This document shows positions 30,080 to 38,405 of a stretch of DNA of 64,000 nt, piece after piece. The DNA is from Roseococcus sp. SYP-B2431. Its GTDB lineage: Bacteria > Pseudomonadota > Alphaproteobacteria > Acetobacterales > Acetobacteraceae. The stretch is from positions 620,001 through 684,000 of the forward strand of contig NZ_SJXD01000011.1 in assembly GCF_004336745.1 (NCBI RefSeq). The letters run 5' to 3'. Below the pieces are notes generated by a model, which saw only the letters and a list, made by a program, of their open reading frames with translations, did not search any database and was not told the DNA's origin. Position numbers and translations under genes: made by a program. Numbering within the stretch: position 1 is the stretch's first letter; each line of letters begins with the position of its first letter.

Positions 30080-31702
30080 TCAGCGCACCACCCGGAGGTC
30101 GAGCCCGCGATAGACGCCGATGCCGTAGAGGCCATGCGCCCGCACGCCGTCCACGCGCTGGGTCGAGAAGACCGTCAGCTGCGTGCGCGCCAGGGTGAGC
30201 CAGGGCGCCTGCTCGGCCAGGCGCCGCTGGATCAGCGCCGTCACCTCGGCGCGGCGGGCCGGATCGGTGCCGCGGCGGGCCTCTTCCAGCCAGGCGTCGG
30301 TCTCGGGGTCGTTCCAGTTCATGCGGTTCGGCGAGGGCCGGTTGCGGCTATGCCAGTAGAGCGACATCGCGTCCGTCGCGGAGATATAGGGGTAGCTCAG
30401 GATATAGGCGTCGAACTCCTGCGTCGCGAGCCGGCCCCAGGCCACCGTCGCGTCGAACATCTGCACCCGCATCTCGATGCCGACCTGGCGCAGGCCCTGC
30501 TGGATGATCTCGGCCGAGCGCTGGTTGGTGAGGTTGGTGATGCCGTACATCAGGAAGCTGGCGCGCTGGCCGTCCTTCACGCGGACGCCGTCGGAGCCCA
30601 TGCGCCAGCCGGCCTCGTCCAGCATGCGGCGGGCTGCGGCCGGATCGTGGTTCGGTACCATCGCGTCCGACTGCGCGTCATAGTCGAGCGCGTTCGGGTT
30701 GATGATGTTGCGCGCCGGCAGCGCGTGGCCGGACCAGACCGCCCGTGTCAGGCCCACGCGGTCCACCGCCATATGGGCGGCGCGGCGGATGACGGGATCG
30801 CTGACCACGGGCTTGTCGACCTTGAAGCCCAGGAAGACGTCCCAGAAGTAGTTGGGCTGGGTGCTGCTGCGGATGGTCGGCACGCGGCGCATCGTGTCCC
30901 AGAAGGCTTCCGGGATGAACTGCGTGATGTCGGCCTGGCCGGCCTGCAGTGCCGCCACGCGCGCGGCCGCCTCGGGGATCACGCGCCAGACGATGCGCTC
31001 GACATGCGCCGGCCCCTGGTTCTGCAGGACGGGCGGGCCCCAGCGATAGGTGGGATGGCGCGTCATCACGAATTCGCTGCGCGGCGTCCAGTTGCCCCAG
31101 CAATAGGGGCCGGTGCCGTTGAAGCCCTGCACGCCGAAATTGTCGCCGAGGCGCTCGACGGTCGCGCGGTCGACCATCACGCCGAAATACTGGCTGAGCT
31201 GCGGCAGGAGCTCGCCGAAGGGCTCGTTCAGCTCATACTCGACCGTGTGCGGGCCGGTGGCGCGGATCTCCTTCACCGGCCCTGCGCGCCAGGCGACGGG
31301 CGAGACGACGCGGGGCGTGGTGCGGCCGATCCAGCGGTTGATGCTGTAGACCACGTCCTCGGCGGTGAAGGGCTTGCCGTCGCAGAAGGTGACGTTGGTG
31401 CGCAGGTGGAAGGTGTAGGTCTTGCCGTCCGGGCTCACCTCCCAGCGCTCGGCGAGGCCGGGGCGGATGGTGCGCATGTCGAAATCCATGCTCACCAGCG
31501 TGTCGGAGAGCATCTGGATGATCTCGCCGCCGGCCAGGGCGGTGGAGCGGTGCGGATCGTAGCGGTCGCTGTCGATCTCGCGCATGAAGGTGATCTGGTT
31601 GCGCGGCTGGGTCTGGGCCCCAGCCTCAAAAAGGGGCGCAGTGATCGCAAGCCCGAGGGCGGCCAATCCGCCGAGGGTCGCGCGTCGCCATGTCTTGATC
31701 AT
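30080..31702 (-). CDS. Peptide/nickel-type ABC transporter substrate-binding protein
   Basis: A 540-residue family 5 extracytoplasmic binding protein. Residues 1-29 form a signal peptide with a basic start (MIKTWRR) and a likely cleavage site after FEAGAQ. The mature part has family landmarks such as LAERWEVSPDGKTYTFHLR, DVVYSINRW, GTGPYCWGNW and PAARRMLDEAGW. It should capture the substrate in the periplasm and deliver it to the DppB/DppC-like channel encoded just upstream. The family takes up peptides, nickel, opines and glycosides; the flanking amidohydrolases suggest an amide-containing ligand here. The gap to the permease gene is only 18 bp. Confidence 0.92.
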   Translation of the reverse strand: MIKTWRRATLGGLAALGLAITAPLFEAGAQTQPRNQITFMREIDSDRYDPHRSTALAGGEIIQMLSDTLVSMDFDMRTIRPGLAERWEVSPDGKTYTFHLRTNVTFCDGKPFTAEDVVYSINRWIGRTTPRVVSPVAWRAGPVKEIRATGPHTVEYELNEPFGELLPQLSQYFGVMVDRATVERLGDNFGVQGFNGTGPYCWGNWTPRSEFVMTRHPTYRWGPPVLQNQGPAHVERIVWRVIPEAAARVAALQAGQADITQFIPEAFWDTMRRVPTIRSSTQPNYFWDVFLGFKVDKPVVSDPVIRRAAHMAVDRVGLTRAVWSGHALPARNIINPNALDYDAQSDAMVPNHDPAAARRMLDEAGWRMGSDGVRVKDGQRASFLMYGITNLTNQRSAEIIQQGLRQVGIEMRVQMFDATVAWGRLATQEFDAYILSYPYISATDAMSLYWHSRNRPSPNRMNWNDPETDAWLEEARRGTDPARRAEVTALIQRRLAEQAPWLTLARTQLTVFSTQRVDGVRAHGLYGIGVYRGLDLRVVR

Positions 31703-31720
31703 TTTCGAGGTCTCTCCCGT

Positions 31721-32590
31721 TCAGATGCGGAGCCGCGGGTCGAGCGCGTCGCGCAGCGCATCCCCCAGCAGGTTGAAGGCCAGCACGATCACGAAGATTC
31801 CGACCGAGGGAATCACGCTGATATGCGGGGCGATGAAGAGGAAGCTGCGGCCCTGCGCCGCCATGGCGCCCAGCTCGGCCACCGGCGGCTGCGCGCCGAG
31901 GCCCAGGAAGGACAGCGCCGAGCCGAGCAGGATCACCTGCCCGAGCCGCAGCGTCGAGAAGACGAAGATGGCCGAGAGGCAGTTGGGCGCCAGGTGCCGC
32001 AGGATCAGCCGCGTGTCGCTCATGCCCGTGGCGCGGGCGGCCTCGATGTAGTCCAGGCCCATCACCACGAGGGCCGAGCTGCGCACGATGCGCGCCATCA
32101 GCGGCACGGTGGCGATGGACAGCGCGATGATCACCGAGGTCAGGCCCGGGCCGAAGATGGCGGCCAGCGCCAGGCCGAAGAGGATGGCCGGGAAGCTCAG
32201 CATGATGTCCATGAGGCGCATCAGCAGCCCGTCCACCCGGCGGTAGAAGGCGGCGAGGAAGCCGACCAGCGCGCCGATCGTGCCGCCCACGACCAGCGAG
32301 GCGAGGCCCATGAAGAGCGTCACCTGCAGGCCGTAGAGCATGCGGGCGAGGATGTCGCGCCCCTGCCCGTCCGTGCCGAGCCAGTATTGGCCGTCCGGCG
32401 GCTGCATGATGGCGAGGAGGTCGGTCTCGTAGGGATCGCGCGGCGAGAGCCAGGGCGCGAAAAGGGCCAGTAGCAGGATCAGGATCACGACGAAGAGGCT
32501 GATGGCGCCGCCGGTGTCGCGCATCAGCATGCGGAGCACGGTCGGGCGGCGCGGCGCCTTGTCCATGGCGGGAATGGCGGCGGCGCTCAT
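31721..32590 (-). CDS. ABC transporter permease (DppC-like)
   Basis: The 289-residue inner-membrane protein has six predicted transmembrane segments, the first at about 28-48. The coupling motif region EAARATGMSDTRLILRHLAPN (shown here as EAARATGMS and RLILRHLAPN) contacts the ATPases, and LGTDGQGRDILARML before TM2 is typical of DppC-type subunits. The frame remains open upstream through the DppB-like gene, but ATG 32590 overlaps the preceding stop (ATGA) and gives the normal N-terminus. It forms the channel with the DppB-like subunit. Confidence 0.93.
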   Translation of the reverse strand: MSAAAIPAMDKAPRRPTVLRMLMRDTGGAISLFVVILILLLALFAPWLSPRDPYETDLLAIMQPPDGQYWLGTDGQGRDILARMLYGLQVTLFMGLASLVVGGTIGALVGFLAAFYRRVDGLLMRLMDIMLSFPAILFGLALAAIFGPGLTSVIIALSIATVPLMARIVRSSALVVMGLDYIEAARATGMSDTRLILRHLAPNCLSAIFVFSTLRLGQVILLGSALSFLGLGAQPPVAELGAMAAQGRSFLFIAPHISVIPSVGIFVIVLAFNLLGDALRDALDPRLRI

Positions 32591-33528
32591 GCCTGCCGCA
32601 CCCGCGGGTCGAGCACTGCATAGAGCAGGTCCACGGCCAGATTCACCAGGATGAAGCCGAGGCTCAGCACGATGATGGTGCCCTGCGCCATGGGGAAGTC
32701 GGCGGAGAGGATCGCGCCGACGGCGAGCCGGCCCACGCCCGGCCAGGAGAAGATGGTCTCCGTCACCACGGCGCCGCCGAGCAGGAAGCCGATCTGCAGT
32801 CCGATCAGCGTGATCACGGGGATGAGCGCGTTGCGCAGCGCGTGGCGCAGGACGACCAGCCGCTCGGGCAGCCCCTTGGCCCTCGCGGTGCGGACGTGCT
32901 CGGCGGAGAGCGTGTCCACCACGGCGGTGCGCGTCATGCGCGCCACTGGGCCGATGAAGACGCCGCCCAGCGTCACCGCCGGCAGGATGATCGCGAGGAT
33001 TCCGTCCATGCTCCAGAGCGGGCCGCCGCGCCCGGTGAAGGGCAGCAGCTGCCACTGGAAGCCGACGAACCAGATCAGCACGAGGCCCAGGAAGAAGACC
33101 GGCACGGAGACGCCGGCGACGCTGACGGCCATGATCGCCTTGTCCAGCAGCGAGCCGCGCCAATAGGCCGCGATCGTGCCGAGGAAGATACCGAGCGGGA
33201 TGGACCAGAAGAGCGCGCTGACCATCAGCTCCAGTGTCGGGCCGATGGTGTTCCCCAGCTCCTCCGTGACGGCGACGTTGTTGATGATGGAGACGCCGAG
33301 GTCGCCCTGGGCCAGCCGCCAGAGGTACTTGCCGAACTGCACGTAGATCGGCGCGTCCAGGCCGAGCTCGGCGCGGATCTCCGCGATGACCTCGGCCGTG
33401 GCCTGCGGGCCGGCGCGCACCGTCGCGGGGTCCGTCGGCACGACCTGCATGAGCAGGAAGCCGATCAGCAGCACGCCGAAGAGCACCGGGATCGCCAGCC
33501 CGATGCGCTGGACCGCGTGGCGGAGCAT
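32587..33528 (-). CDS. ABC transporter permease (DppB-like)
   Basis: The 313-residue inner-membrane protein has six predicted membrane segments and the DppB-type N-terminus MLRHAVQRIGLAIPVLFGV followed by FLLMQVVPTDP. The cytoplasmic coupling loop is HVRTARAKGLPERLVVLRHA, which pairs with the ATPases. Its ATG at 33528 overlaps by one base the stop codon of the upstream amidohydrolase, and its stop overlaps the DppC-like start. It is the first transport gene of the operon. Confidence 0.93.
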   Translation of the reverse strand: MLRHAVQRIGLAIPVLFGVLLIGFLLMQVVPTDPATVRAGPQATAEVIAEIRAELGLDAPIYVQFGKYLWRLAQGDLGVSIINNVAVTEELGNTIGPTLELMVSALFWSIPLGIFLGTIAAYWRGSLLDKAIMAVSVAGVSVPVFFLGLVLIWFVGFQWQLLPFTGRGGPLWSMDGILAIILPAVTLGGVFIGPVARMTRTAVVDTLSAEHVRTARAKGLPERLVVLRHALRNALIPVITLIGLQIGFLLGGAVVTETIFSWPGVGRLAVGAILSADFPMAQGTIIVLSLGFILVNLAVDLLYAVLDPRVRQA

Positions 33529-35153
33529 CAGGCCAGGATCCCGTGCCGGTCGAAGATCGCCGTGCCGCCGCGCAGGGTGAGATCGACCTCGGTCTTCAGG
33601 TACTCCTCCGGCGCGACCTCCGTGATGTCCTGCGAGAGGATCGCGATGTCGGCGTCCATCCCCGGCTCCAGCGTGCCGCGCGCGGATTCGGCGAAGGTCG
33701 AGTAGGCCCCGCACCAGGTGTAGCAATGCAGCGCCTGCTGGATGGAGAGCCGCTCCTCCGCGCCGAGGACCGTGCCCTGGTTGGTCCGGCGGGTGACCAT
33801 GGTGAAGAGGTTCGCGAAGGGATCCACCGTGGAGACCGGCGAATCCGAGGAGGCGGCGGGATGGTGCCCCTCCTCCAGCCAGGTCCGCATGGGATAGGCG
33901 TGCTCGGTGCGCGGCCGCCCGAGGTTCTTCAGGTAGAGGTCGCCGAACTCGTACATGAAGACGGGCTGCGGCACGGGCAGGATGCCGCGGGCCAGCATGC
34001 GGCGGCGCTGGTCGCGGGTCACGAAGCCGCAATGCTCGATGCGGTGGCGGCGCCCGGGCGTGGCGCCGGCCTCCTCCATGCCGGTCAGCACCTGCTCGAT
34101 CGCGGCATCGCCGATGGCGTGGATGTCGAGCTGCCAGCCCTGGTCGTGATACGTCTTCAGCAGGGCGTGGATGGTGTCGGTCGGAAAGGTGAAGACGCCG
34201 GTGCCTCCGCCGGCGCTGGCCAGATAGGGATCGAAGAAGGCCGCCGTCAGCCCGCCCGCGCTGCCGTCGGCGAAGACCTTCGCCGCGCCCCAGCGCAGCA
34301 TCGCGTCGAGGTCGCCGCCCGGCTGCCAGGGGCGCAGCCCGGCCTCCCAGGCCGCATCGGCGATGCCCTCGGGATTGGCGGCGAGCACCTGCCACATGCG
34401 CTGCAGGCAGCGTCCCTCGCGCACGGCGCGCTCATAGGCTGCGACCTCCGCGAGGTTGGCGGTCATGCCGACATTCATGTCGGTGGCGGAGGCGAAGCCG
34501 AGCGAGGCCAGCCGGCGCCCGGCGGCCTCGATGGCGTCCACCATGAAGTCCTCGGTCGGCGAGGGCATGGCGGCCTTGATCAGGCTCATCGCCCGTTCCT
34601 GGATGAGGCCCGTCAGCGCGCCGCCCCTGCGCTCGATCACGCCGCCCTCGGGGTCCGGCGTGTTGTGGCCGATGCCGGCCGCGCGCAGCGCCGCCGTATT
34701 GGCCACGCCCATGTGGCCGCAGGTCCGCACGATGAAGACCGGATGGTCCGGCACCGCCGCGTCCAGTTCCGAGACGGTCGGGTGGCGGCCGATGTCGAGC
34801 GCGCCGTGGTCGTAGCCGCGGCCCAGCACCCATTCGCCCCTGGGGCGCGATCTGGCCGCTTCGCCCAGCCGCTTCAGCGCCTCGTCGAGCGAGCGGACCT
34901 CCTCGGCGCGGAGGTTCACCATCGACAGCCCCAGTCCGAAGGGCAGCAGGTGCATATGCGCCTCGTTGAAGGCAGGGATCGCGAGGCGGCCGCCCAGCTC
35001 CACCCGCTTCGTGCCGGGGCCGGCCAGCGCCTCGACTTCCGGCTTCGTTCCGACGGCCAGAACCTTGCCGCCACCGACCGCCATGGCCTCGGCCATGCCG
35101 CCGGCAAGCCCGCGGAACACCGCGCCGTCCGTGAAGATGATCTCCGCGCCCAA
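33528..35153 (-). CDS. YtcJ-like amidohydrolase (amidohydrolase_3), first gene of the operon
   Basis: This 541-residue protein belongs to the amidohydrolase_3 (YtcJ) family of exocyclic-amide hydrolases. IPAFNEAHMHLLPFG (59-73) carries the first metal histidines (H66, H68); DIHAIGDAAIEQ and RIEHCGFVT hold further ligands, and SSDSPVSTVDPF the aspartate. The start is TTG 35153: GAGGA lies six bases before it and no ATG fits. It opens the operon that continues with permeases, binding protein, a second amidohydrolase and ATPases, so it probably degrades the imported compound. The divergent TTT receptor gene begins 185 bp away, and this gap must hold both promoters. Confidence 0.85.
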   Translation of the reverse strand: MGAEIIFTDGAVFRGLAGGMAEAMAVGGGKVLAVGTKPEVEALAGPGTKRVELGGRLAIPAFNEAHMHLLPFGLGLSMVNLRAEEVRSLDEALKRLGEAARSRPRGEWVLGRGYDHGALDIGRHPTVSELDAAVPDHPVFIVRTCGHMGVANTAALRAAGIGHNTPDPEGGVIERRGGALTGLIQERAMSLIKAAMPSPTEDFMVDAIEAAGRRLASLGFASATDMNVGMTANLAEVAAYERAVREGRCLQRMWQVLAANPEGIADAAWEAGLRPWQPGGDLDAMLRWGAAKVFADGSAGGLTAAFFDPYLASAGGGTGVFTFPTDTIHALLKTYHDQGWQLDIHAIGDAAIEQVLTGMEEAGATPGRRHRIEHCGFVTRDQRRRMLARGILPVPQPVFMYEFGDLYLKNLGRPRTEHAYPMRTWLEEGHHPAASSDSPVSTVDPFANLFTMVTRRTNQGTVLGAEERLSIQQALHCYTWCGAYSTFAESARGTLEPGMDADIAILSQDITEVAPEEYLKTEVDLTLRGGTAIFDRHGILA

Positions 35154-35338
35154 AGCCGATCCTCAACCCCTGTCGCGCGGATGGTCACGCGCCCCCTGCC
35201 CTGCGTCAACCGCGTGCTCGCCCCTTCCACACAACGTTACGGCCGTGGCACGCTGTGCGGAGGCAAAGGGAGGGCGGAATGCCGCGGGCTTGGGCAGCAG
35301 GCTCTGCGCGATGTCGCCCAATAACAGGACGAAACGCC

Positions 35339-36313
35339 ATGCAACGCCGCACGATTCTCGCCGCCTCCACCCTTCTTCCCGTCGCAGCGCAGGCGCAAGG
35401 CTTCACGCCGCAGAATCCGGAATGCATCGCTGGCGCCGCGCCGGGCGGCGGCTTCGACATCTCCTGCCGCCTCACCGCGCGCATGCTGAACCAGACGGGG
35501 ATCGTGGGCTCGTCGATCCGGACGCAGAACATGCCGGGCGGGATCGGGGCGGTCGCGATCAATCACATCAACGCGCAGCGCCGCGCCGATCCTAACGTGA
35601 TCGTGGCCGTCTCCACCGGCTCTTGGGTCAATATGGCCACCGGGCGCTTCGGCCGTTTCGGCGAGAACGACGTGCGCTGGATCGGAGCGATCGGCGCCGA
35701 TTACGGCGTCATCGCGGTGAAGAAGGACAGCCGCTTCCAGACGCTGGCCGATCTCGTGAACGCGCTGAAGGCGGATTCGGCCGGCGTGCCGATGGGCGCC
35801 GGCGGCGCGGTCGGCAGCCAGGACTGGACCAAGGCCGCGCTGGTGGCGCGCGCGGCGGGCGTCGATCCGCGCCGCATGCGCTACGTGCCCTTCGAGGGCG
35901 GGGGCCAGGCGCTGGCGGCGCTGCTCGGCGGCCATATCCAGATGGCCCCGGCCGATGCCTCCGAGGCGCGCGGCCAGTTCGAGGCGGGCGAGATCCGGCT
36001 GCTGGCCGTGCTCGCGGCCGAGCGGCTGCCAGGCGCGCTGGCCTCGGTGCCGACGGCCAGGGAGCAGGGCTTCCAGGTGGAGTGGCCCATCGTGCGCGGC
36101 TTTTACGGCCCGCCGCAGATGCCCGACACCGCCTACGACTTCTGGGTGGACGCCCTCCGCCGGCTGACGGCGCATCCGGACTGGCCGGCGCAGCGCTCGG
36201 CGCAGGGGCTCTTCGAGTTCAACATGGTGGGCGCCGAATTCACGGAGCTGGCCAAGCGCAGAACGGCGGAGTTCCGGCAACTCGCGCGGGACGTGGGCCT
36301 CGTCAGCCAATGA
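35339..36313 (+). CDS. TTT transporter substrate-binding receptor (TctC/Bug family)
   Basis: The 324-residue periplasmic receptor has a short signal peptide ending near AAQAQ (20). The family pattern is recognisable: CIAGAAPGGGFDISCRLTAR near the N-terminus (APGGGFD binds the ligand in relatives), a middle MGAGGAVGSQDW and a C-terminal half with the second lobe. Bug proteins bind carboxylates such as citrate, malate or aromatic acids. The start ATG 35339 follows AACAGGACGAAACGCC. Its stop overlaps the TctB-like gene (ATGA), and the three genes form a complete tripartite tricarboxylate transporter. The ligand is unknown. Confidence 0.9.
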   Translation: MQRRTILAASTLLPVAAQAQGFTPQNPECIAGAAPGGGFDISCRLTARMLNQTGIVGSSIRTQNMPGGIGAVAINHINAQRRADPNVIVAVSTGSWVNMATGRFGRFGENDVRWIGAIGADYGVIAVKKDSRFQTLADLVNALKADSAGVPMGAGGAVGSQDWTKAALVARAAGVDPRRMRYVPFEGGGQALAALLGGHIQMAPADASEARGQFEAGEIRLLAVLAAERLPGALASVPTAREQGFQVEWPIVRGFYGPPQMPDTAYDFWVDALRRLTAHPDWPAQRSAQGLFEFNMVGAEFTELAKRRTAEFRQLARDVGLVSQ

Positions 36314-36792
36314 GTGCCGGCAGCGCCGAAGGCGCGCGAGGCACCAGCATTGTTTCCGCGGACCGGATCCTCGGCCTCCTGCTGATCATCCTGGCGGCCC
36401 TGGTCTTCTGGTCCGCGCAGTCGCTGATCGTCCCCTTCGCGGCCGATCCGCTGGGGCCCAAGGGCTTCCCCTACGCCGTCGCCGTGATCCTGGCCATCTG
36501 CGGCGCGCTCATCCTGCTGGAGCGCGGGCCGGCCTTCGCCTGGCCCGAGCGGCGCGCGGCCCCGTTCCTGCTCGTCCTCGCGATGGTCGCCTATGCGCTG
36601 CTGCTGGAGACGCTGGGCTTCATCCTCGCGACGACGGCCCTGGCGCTCGGCGTGGCGCTGCTCTTCGGCGCAGGACCGTGGCCGGCGCTGGCGACCGGCG
36701 CGGTCACGGGCCTCGCGCTCTGGGCGCTCTTCGACAAGCTGCTGGACCTGCCGCTGCCCCAGGGGCCGATCCGAGGCTTCCTCGGCGCATGA
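36310..36792 (+). CDS. TTT transporter small membrane subunit (TctB-like)
   Basis: The 160-residue protein has four predicted membrane helices (about 19-38, 51-69, 81-105 and 112-145) and the LGPKGFPYAVAV segment typical of TctB (consensus DPLGPxxFP). It assists the large TctA permease. ATG 36310 overlaps the receptor stop codon, and its own stop overlaps the TctA start, so the three subunits are translated as a coupled unit. TctB sequences are poorly conserved, but position, length and topology make the call secure. Confidence 0.88.
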   Translation: MSAGSAEGARGTSIVSADRILGLLLIILAALVFWSAQSLIVPFAADPLGPKGFPYAVAVILAICGALILLERGPAFAWPERRAAPFLLVLAMVAYALLLETLGFILATTALALGVALLFGAGPWPALATGAVTGLALWALFDKLLDLPLPQGPIRGFLGA

Positions 36793-38273
36793 TGGACACC
36801 TTCGCCGCACTGGGCGGCGGCTTCGCGGTGGCGCTGGTGCCGACGAACCTGGCCCTGGCCTTCCTCGGCTGCGTCATCGGGACCGCGATCGGCGTGCTGC
36901 CGGGGATCGGGCCGCTCAATGCCATCGCGCTGCTGTTGCCCTTCTGCCTCGCCCTGCGGCTGCCGCCCGAAAGCGCGCTGATCCTGCTGGCCGCCGTCTA
37001 CTACGGCTCGGGCTATGGCGGGCGCATCACGGCCATCCTGCTGAACATGCCGGGCGAGCCCTCGGCCGTGCTGACGACGCTGGACGGCCATCCCCTGGCC
37101 CGGCAGGGCCGCGGCGGTGCGGCATTGGCCATCTCGGGCATCGGCAGCTTCGTGGGTGCGACGCTCTCCGTCATCCTGATGAGCTTCCTCTCCGTGCCGC
37201 TGGCGCGGGTGGCGGTGGCGTTCTCGCCGGCCGACTACGTGGCGCTGATCGCCTTCGCGCTCTCGCTGCTCGGCGCGGTCGGCGGGGCCTCCGCGCCCAA
37301 GGCCTGGGCGGCGGGATGCCTCGGCATCCTGTTGGCACTCATCGGCGTGGATTCCGGCACGGGGGTGGAGCGCTTCACCGCGGGCTCGCTGGAGCTGCTG
37401 GGCGGGGTCGACTTCACGGTGCTGGCGGTCGGCCTCTTCGCCATCGGCGAGATCCTGCTGCTGATCGAGACGAGCCTCCGGACCGAGGCGGCGAAGCTCG
37501 GCGGCGGGAAGCGGCTGTCCCTCCGCGAGATCCTCTTCTGCCTGCCGGCCATGCTGCGCGCGACGGGCATCGGCTTCGTCATCGGCGTGCTGCCGGGCGC
37601 GGGCGCCTCGGTGGCCTCGGCCCTTTCCTATACGGCCGAGAAGCGGCTGCACGAGAGCAAAGACACCTTCGGCAAGGGCGACCTGCGCGGCGTGGCGGCG
37701 CCGGAGACCGCCGACAACGCGGCGCAGATCGGCAATCTCGTGCCGATGCTCTCGCTGGGCATCCCCGGCTCGGGCACCACCGCGGTGCTGCTGGGCGCCC
37801 TGCTGATGTACAACATCACGCCCGGCCCCCTGCTCTTCACGCAGCGGCCGGACGTGGCCTGGGGCCTCATCGCCTCGATGTATATCGGCAATGCGATGCT
37901 GCTGCTGCTGAACCTGCCGCTGGTCGGCGTCTTCGCGCGGCTGCTGTCCGTGCCGGCCTGGGTGCTCTATCCGGGCGTGCTCGCGCTCAGCTTCGGCGGC
38001 GTCTACGCGGTGAGCAACTCCGCCTTCGACCTGCTGATGGCGATCGGCTTCGGGATCATGGGCTGGCTGTTCCGGAAGCTGGATATCCCGCTGGTGCCGA
38101 TCGTGCTGGGCTTCGTGCTGGGGCGGATGCTGGAGGACAATCTGCGGCGCGCGCTGGCGCTGTCGGATGGGAGCGTGATGGAACTGGCGGCGTCGCCGGT
38201 GTCGATCGTGCTGTGGGGGATGACGGTGGTGGCGGTGCTGTGGCCGCTGCGCGCGAAAATCTGGAAGAATTGA
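36789..38273 (+). CDS. TTT transporter large membrane subunit (TctA-like)
   Basis: The 494-residue permease has about eleven or twelve membrane segments and the TctA signatures: GVLPGIGPLNAIALLLPF near the N-terminus, YYGSGYGGRITAILLNMPGEPSA (here YGSGYGGRITAILLN and MPGEPSA), and the second half repeat GVLPGAGASVASALSY with TADNAAQIGNLVPMLSLGIPGS. The two repeats reflect the internal duplication of the family. Two ATG codons are adjacent at 36789; the first overlaps the TctB stop. The TGA lies inside the first of four hairpins in the region shared with the convergent dihydropyrimidinase gene. Confidence 0.93.
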   Translation: MMDTFAALGGGFAVALVPTNLALAFLGCVIGTAIGVLPGIGPLNAIALLLPFCLALRLPPESALILLAAVYYGSGYGGRITAILLNMPGEPSAVLTTLDGHPLARQGRGGAALAISGIGSFVGATLSVILMSFLSVPLARVAVAFSPADYVALIAFALSLLGAVGGASAPKAWAAGCLGILLALIGVDSGTGVERFTAGSLELLGGVDFTVLAVGLFAIGEILLLIETSLRTEAAKLGGGKRLSLREILFCLPAMLRATGIGFVIGVLPGAGASVASALSYTAEKRLHESKDTFGKGDLRGVAAPETADNAAQIGNLVPMLSLGIPGSGTTAVLLGALLMYNITPGPLLFTQRPDVAWGLIASMYIGNAMLLLLNLPLVGVFARLLSVPAWVLYPGVLALSFGGVYAVSNSAFDLLMAIGFGIMGWLFRKLDIPLVPIVLGFVLGRMLEDNLRRALALSDGSVMELAASPVSIVLWGMTVVAVLWPLRAKIWKN

Positions 38274-38405
38274 GGGGCTCTGCCCCTCGTTGTCTCCGCT
38301 TCGCGGCCAACCCCCGGCAGGGCTTTATGCCCTGCACCCCGATAGTTCTAGGGTCCAGGGCCAAAAGCCCTGGCGGGAGAGTGTGAGAGGGCAGAGCCCT
38401 CTCAC
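38272..38405. repeat. Four consecutive perfect hairpins between convergent genes
   Basis: The gap between tctA and the dihydropyrimidinase gene is built almost wholly of palindromes: GAGGGGC-TCT-GCCCCTC (38272-38288), GCAGGGC-TTTAT-GCCCTGC (38317-38335), CCAGGGC-CAAAA-GCCCTGG (38355-38373) and GTGAGAGGGC-AGA-GCCCTCTCAC (38383-38405). The outer two overlap the stop codons of the two genes, and their cores are reverse complements of each other (GGGCTCTGCCC and GGGCAGAGCCC), so they could also pair across the block. No T-run follows. It looks like a REP-type element, probably also acting as a bidirectional terminator. Confidence 0.75.

Noticed and set aside
30134-32473. A 779-codon open frame on the plus strand over the ABC binding-protein and permease genes
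   Set aside because: Composition is that of an antisense shadow; the minus-strand genes are complete and coupled.
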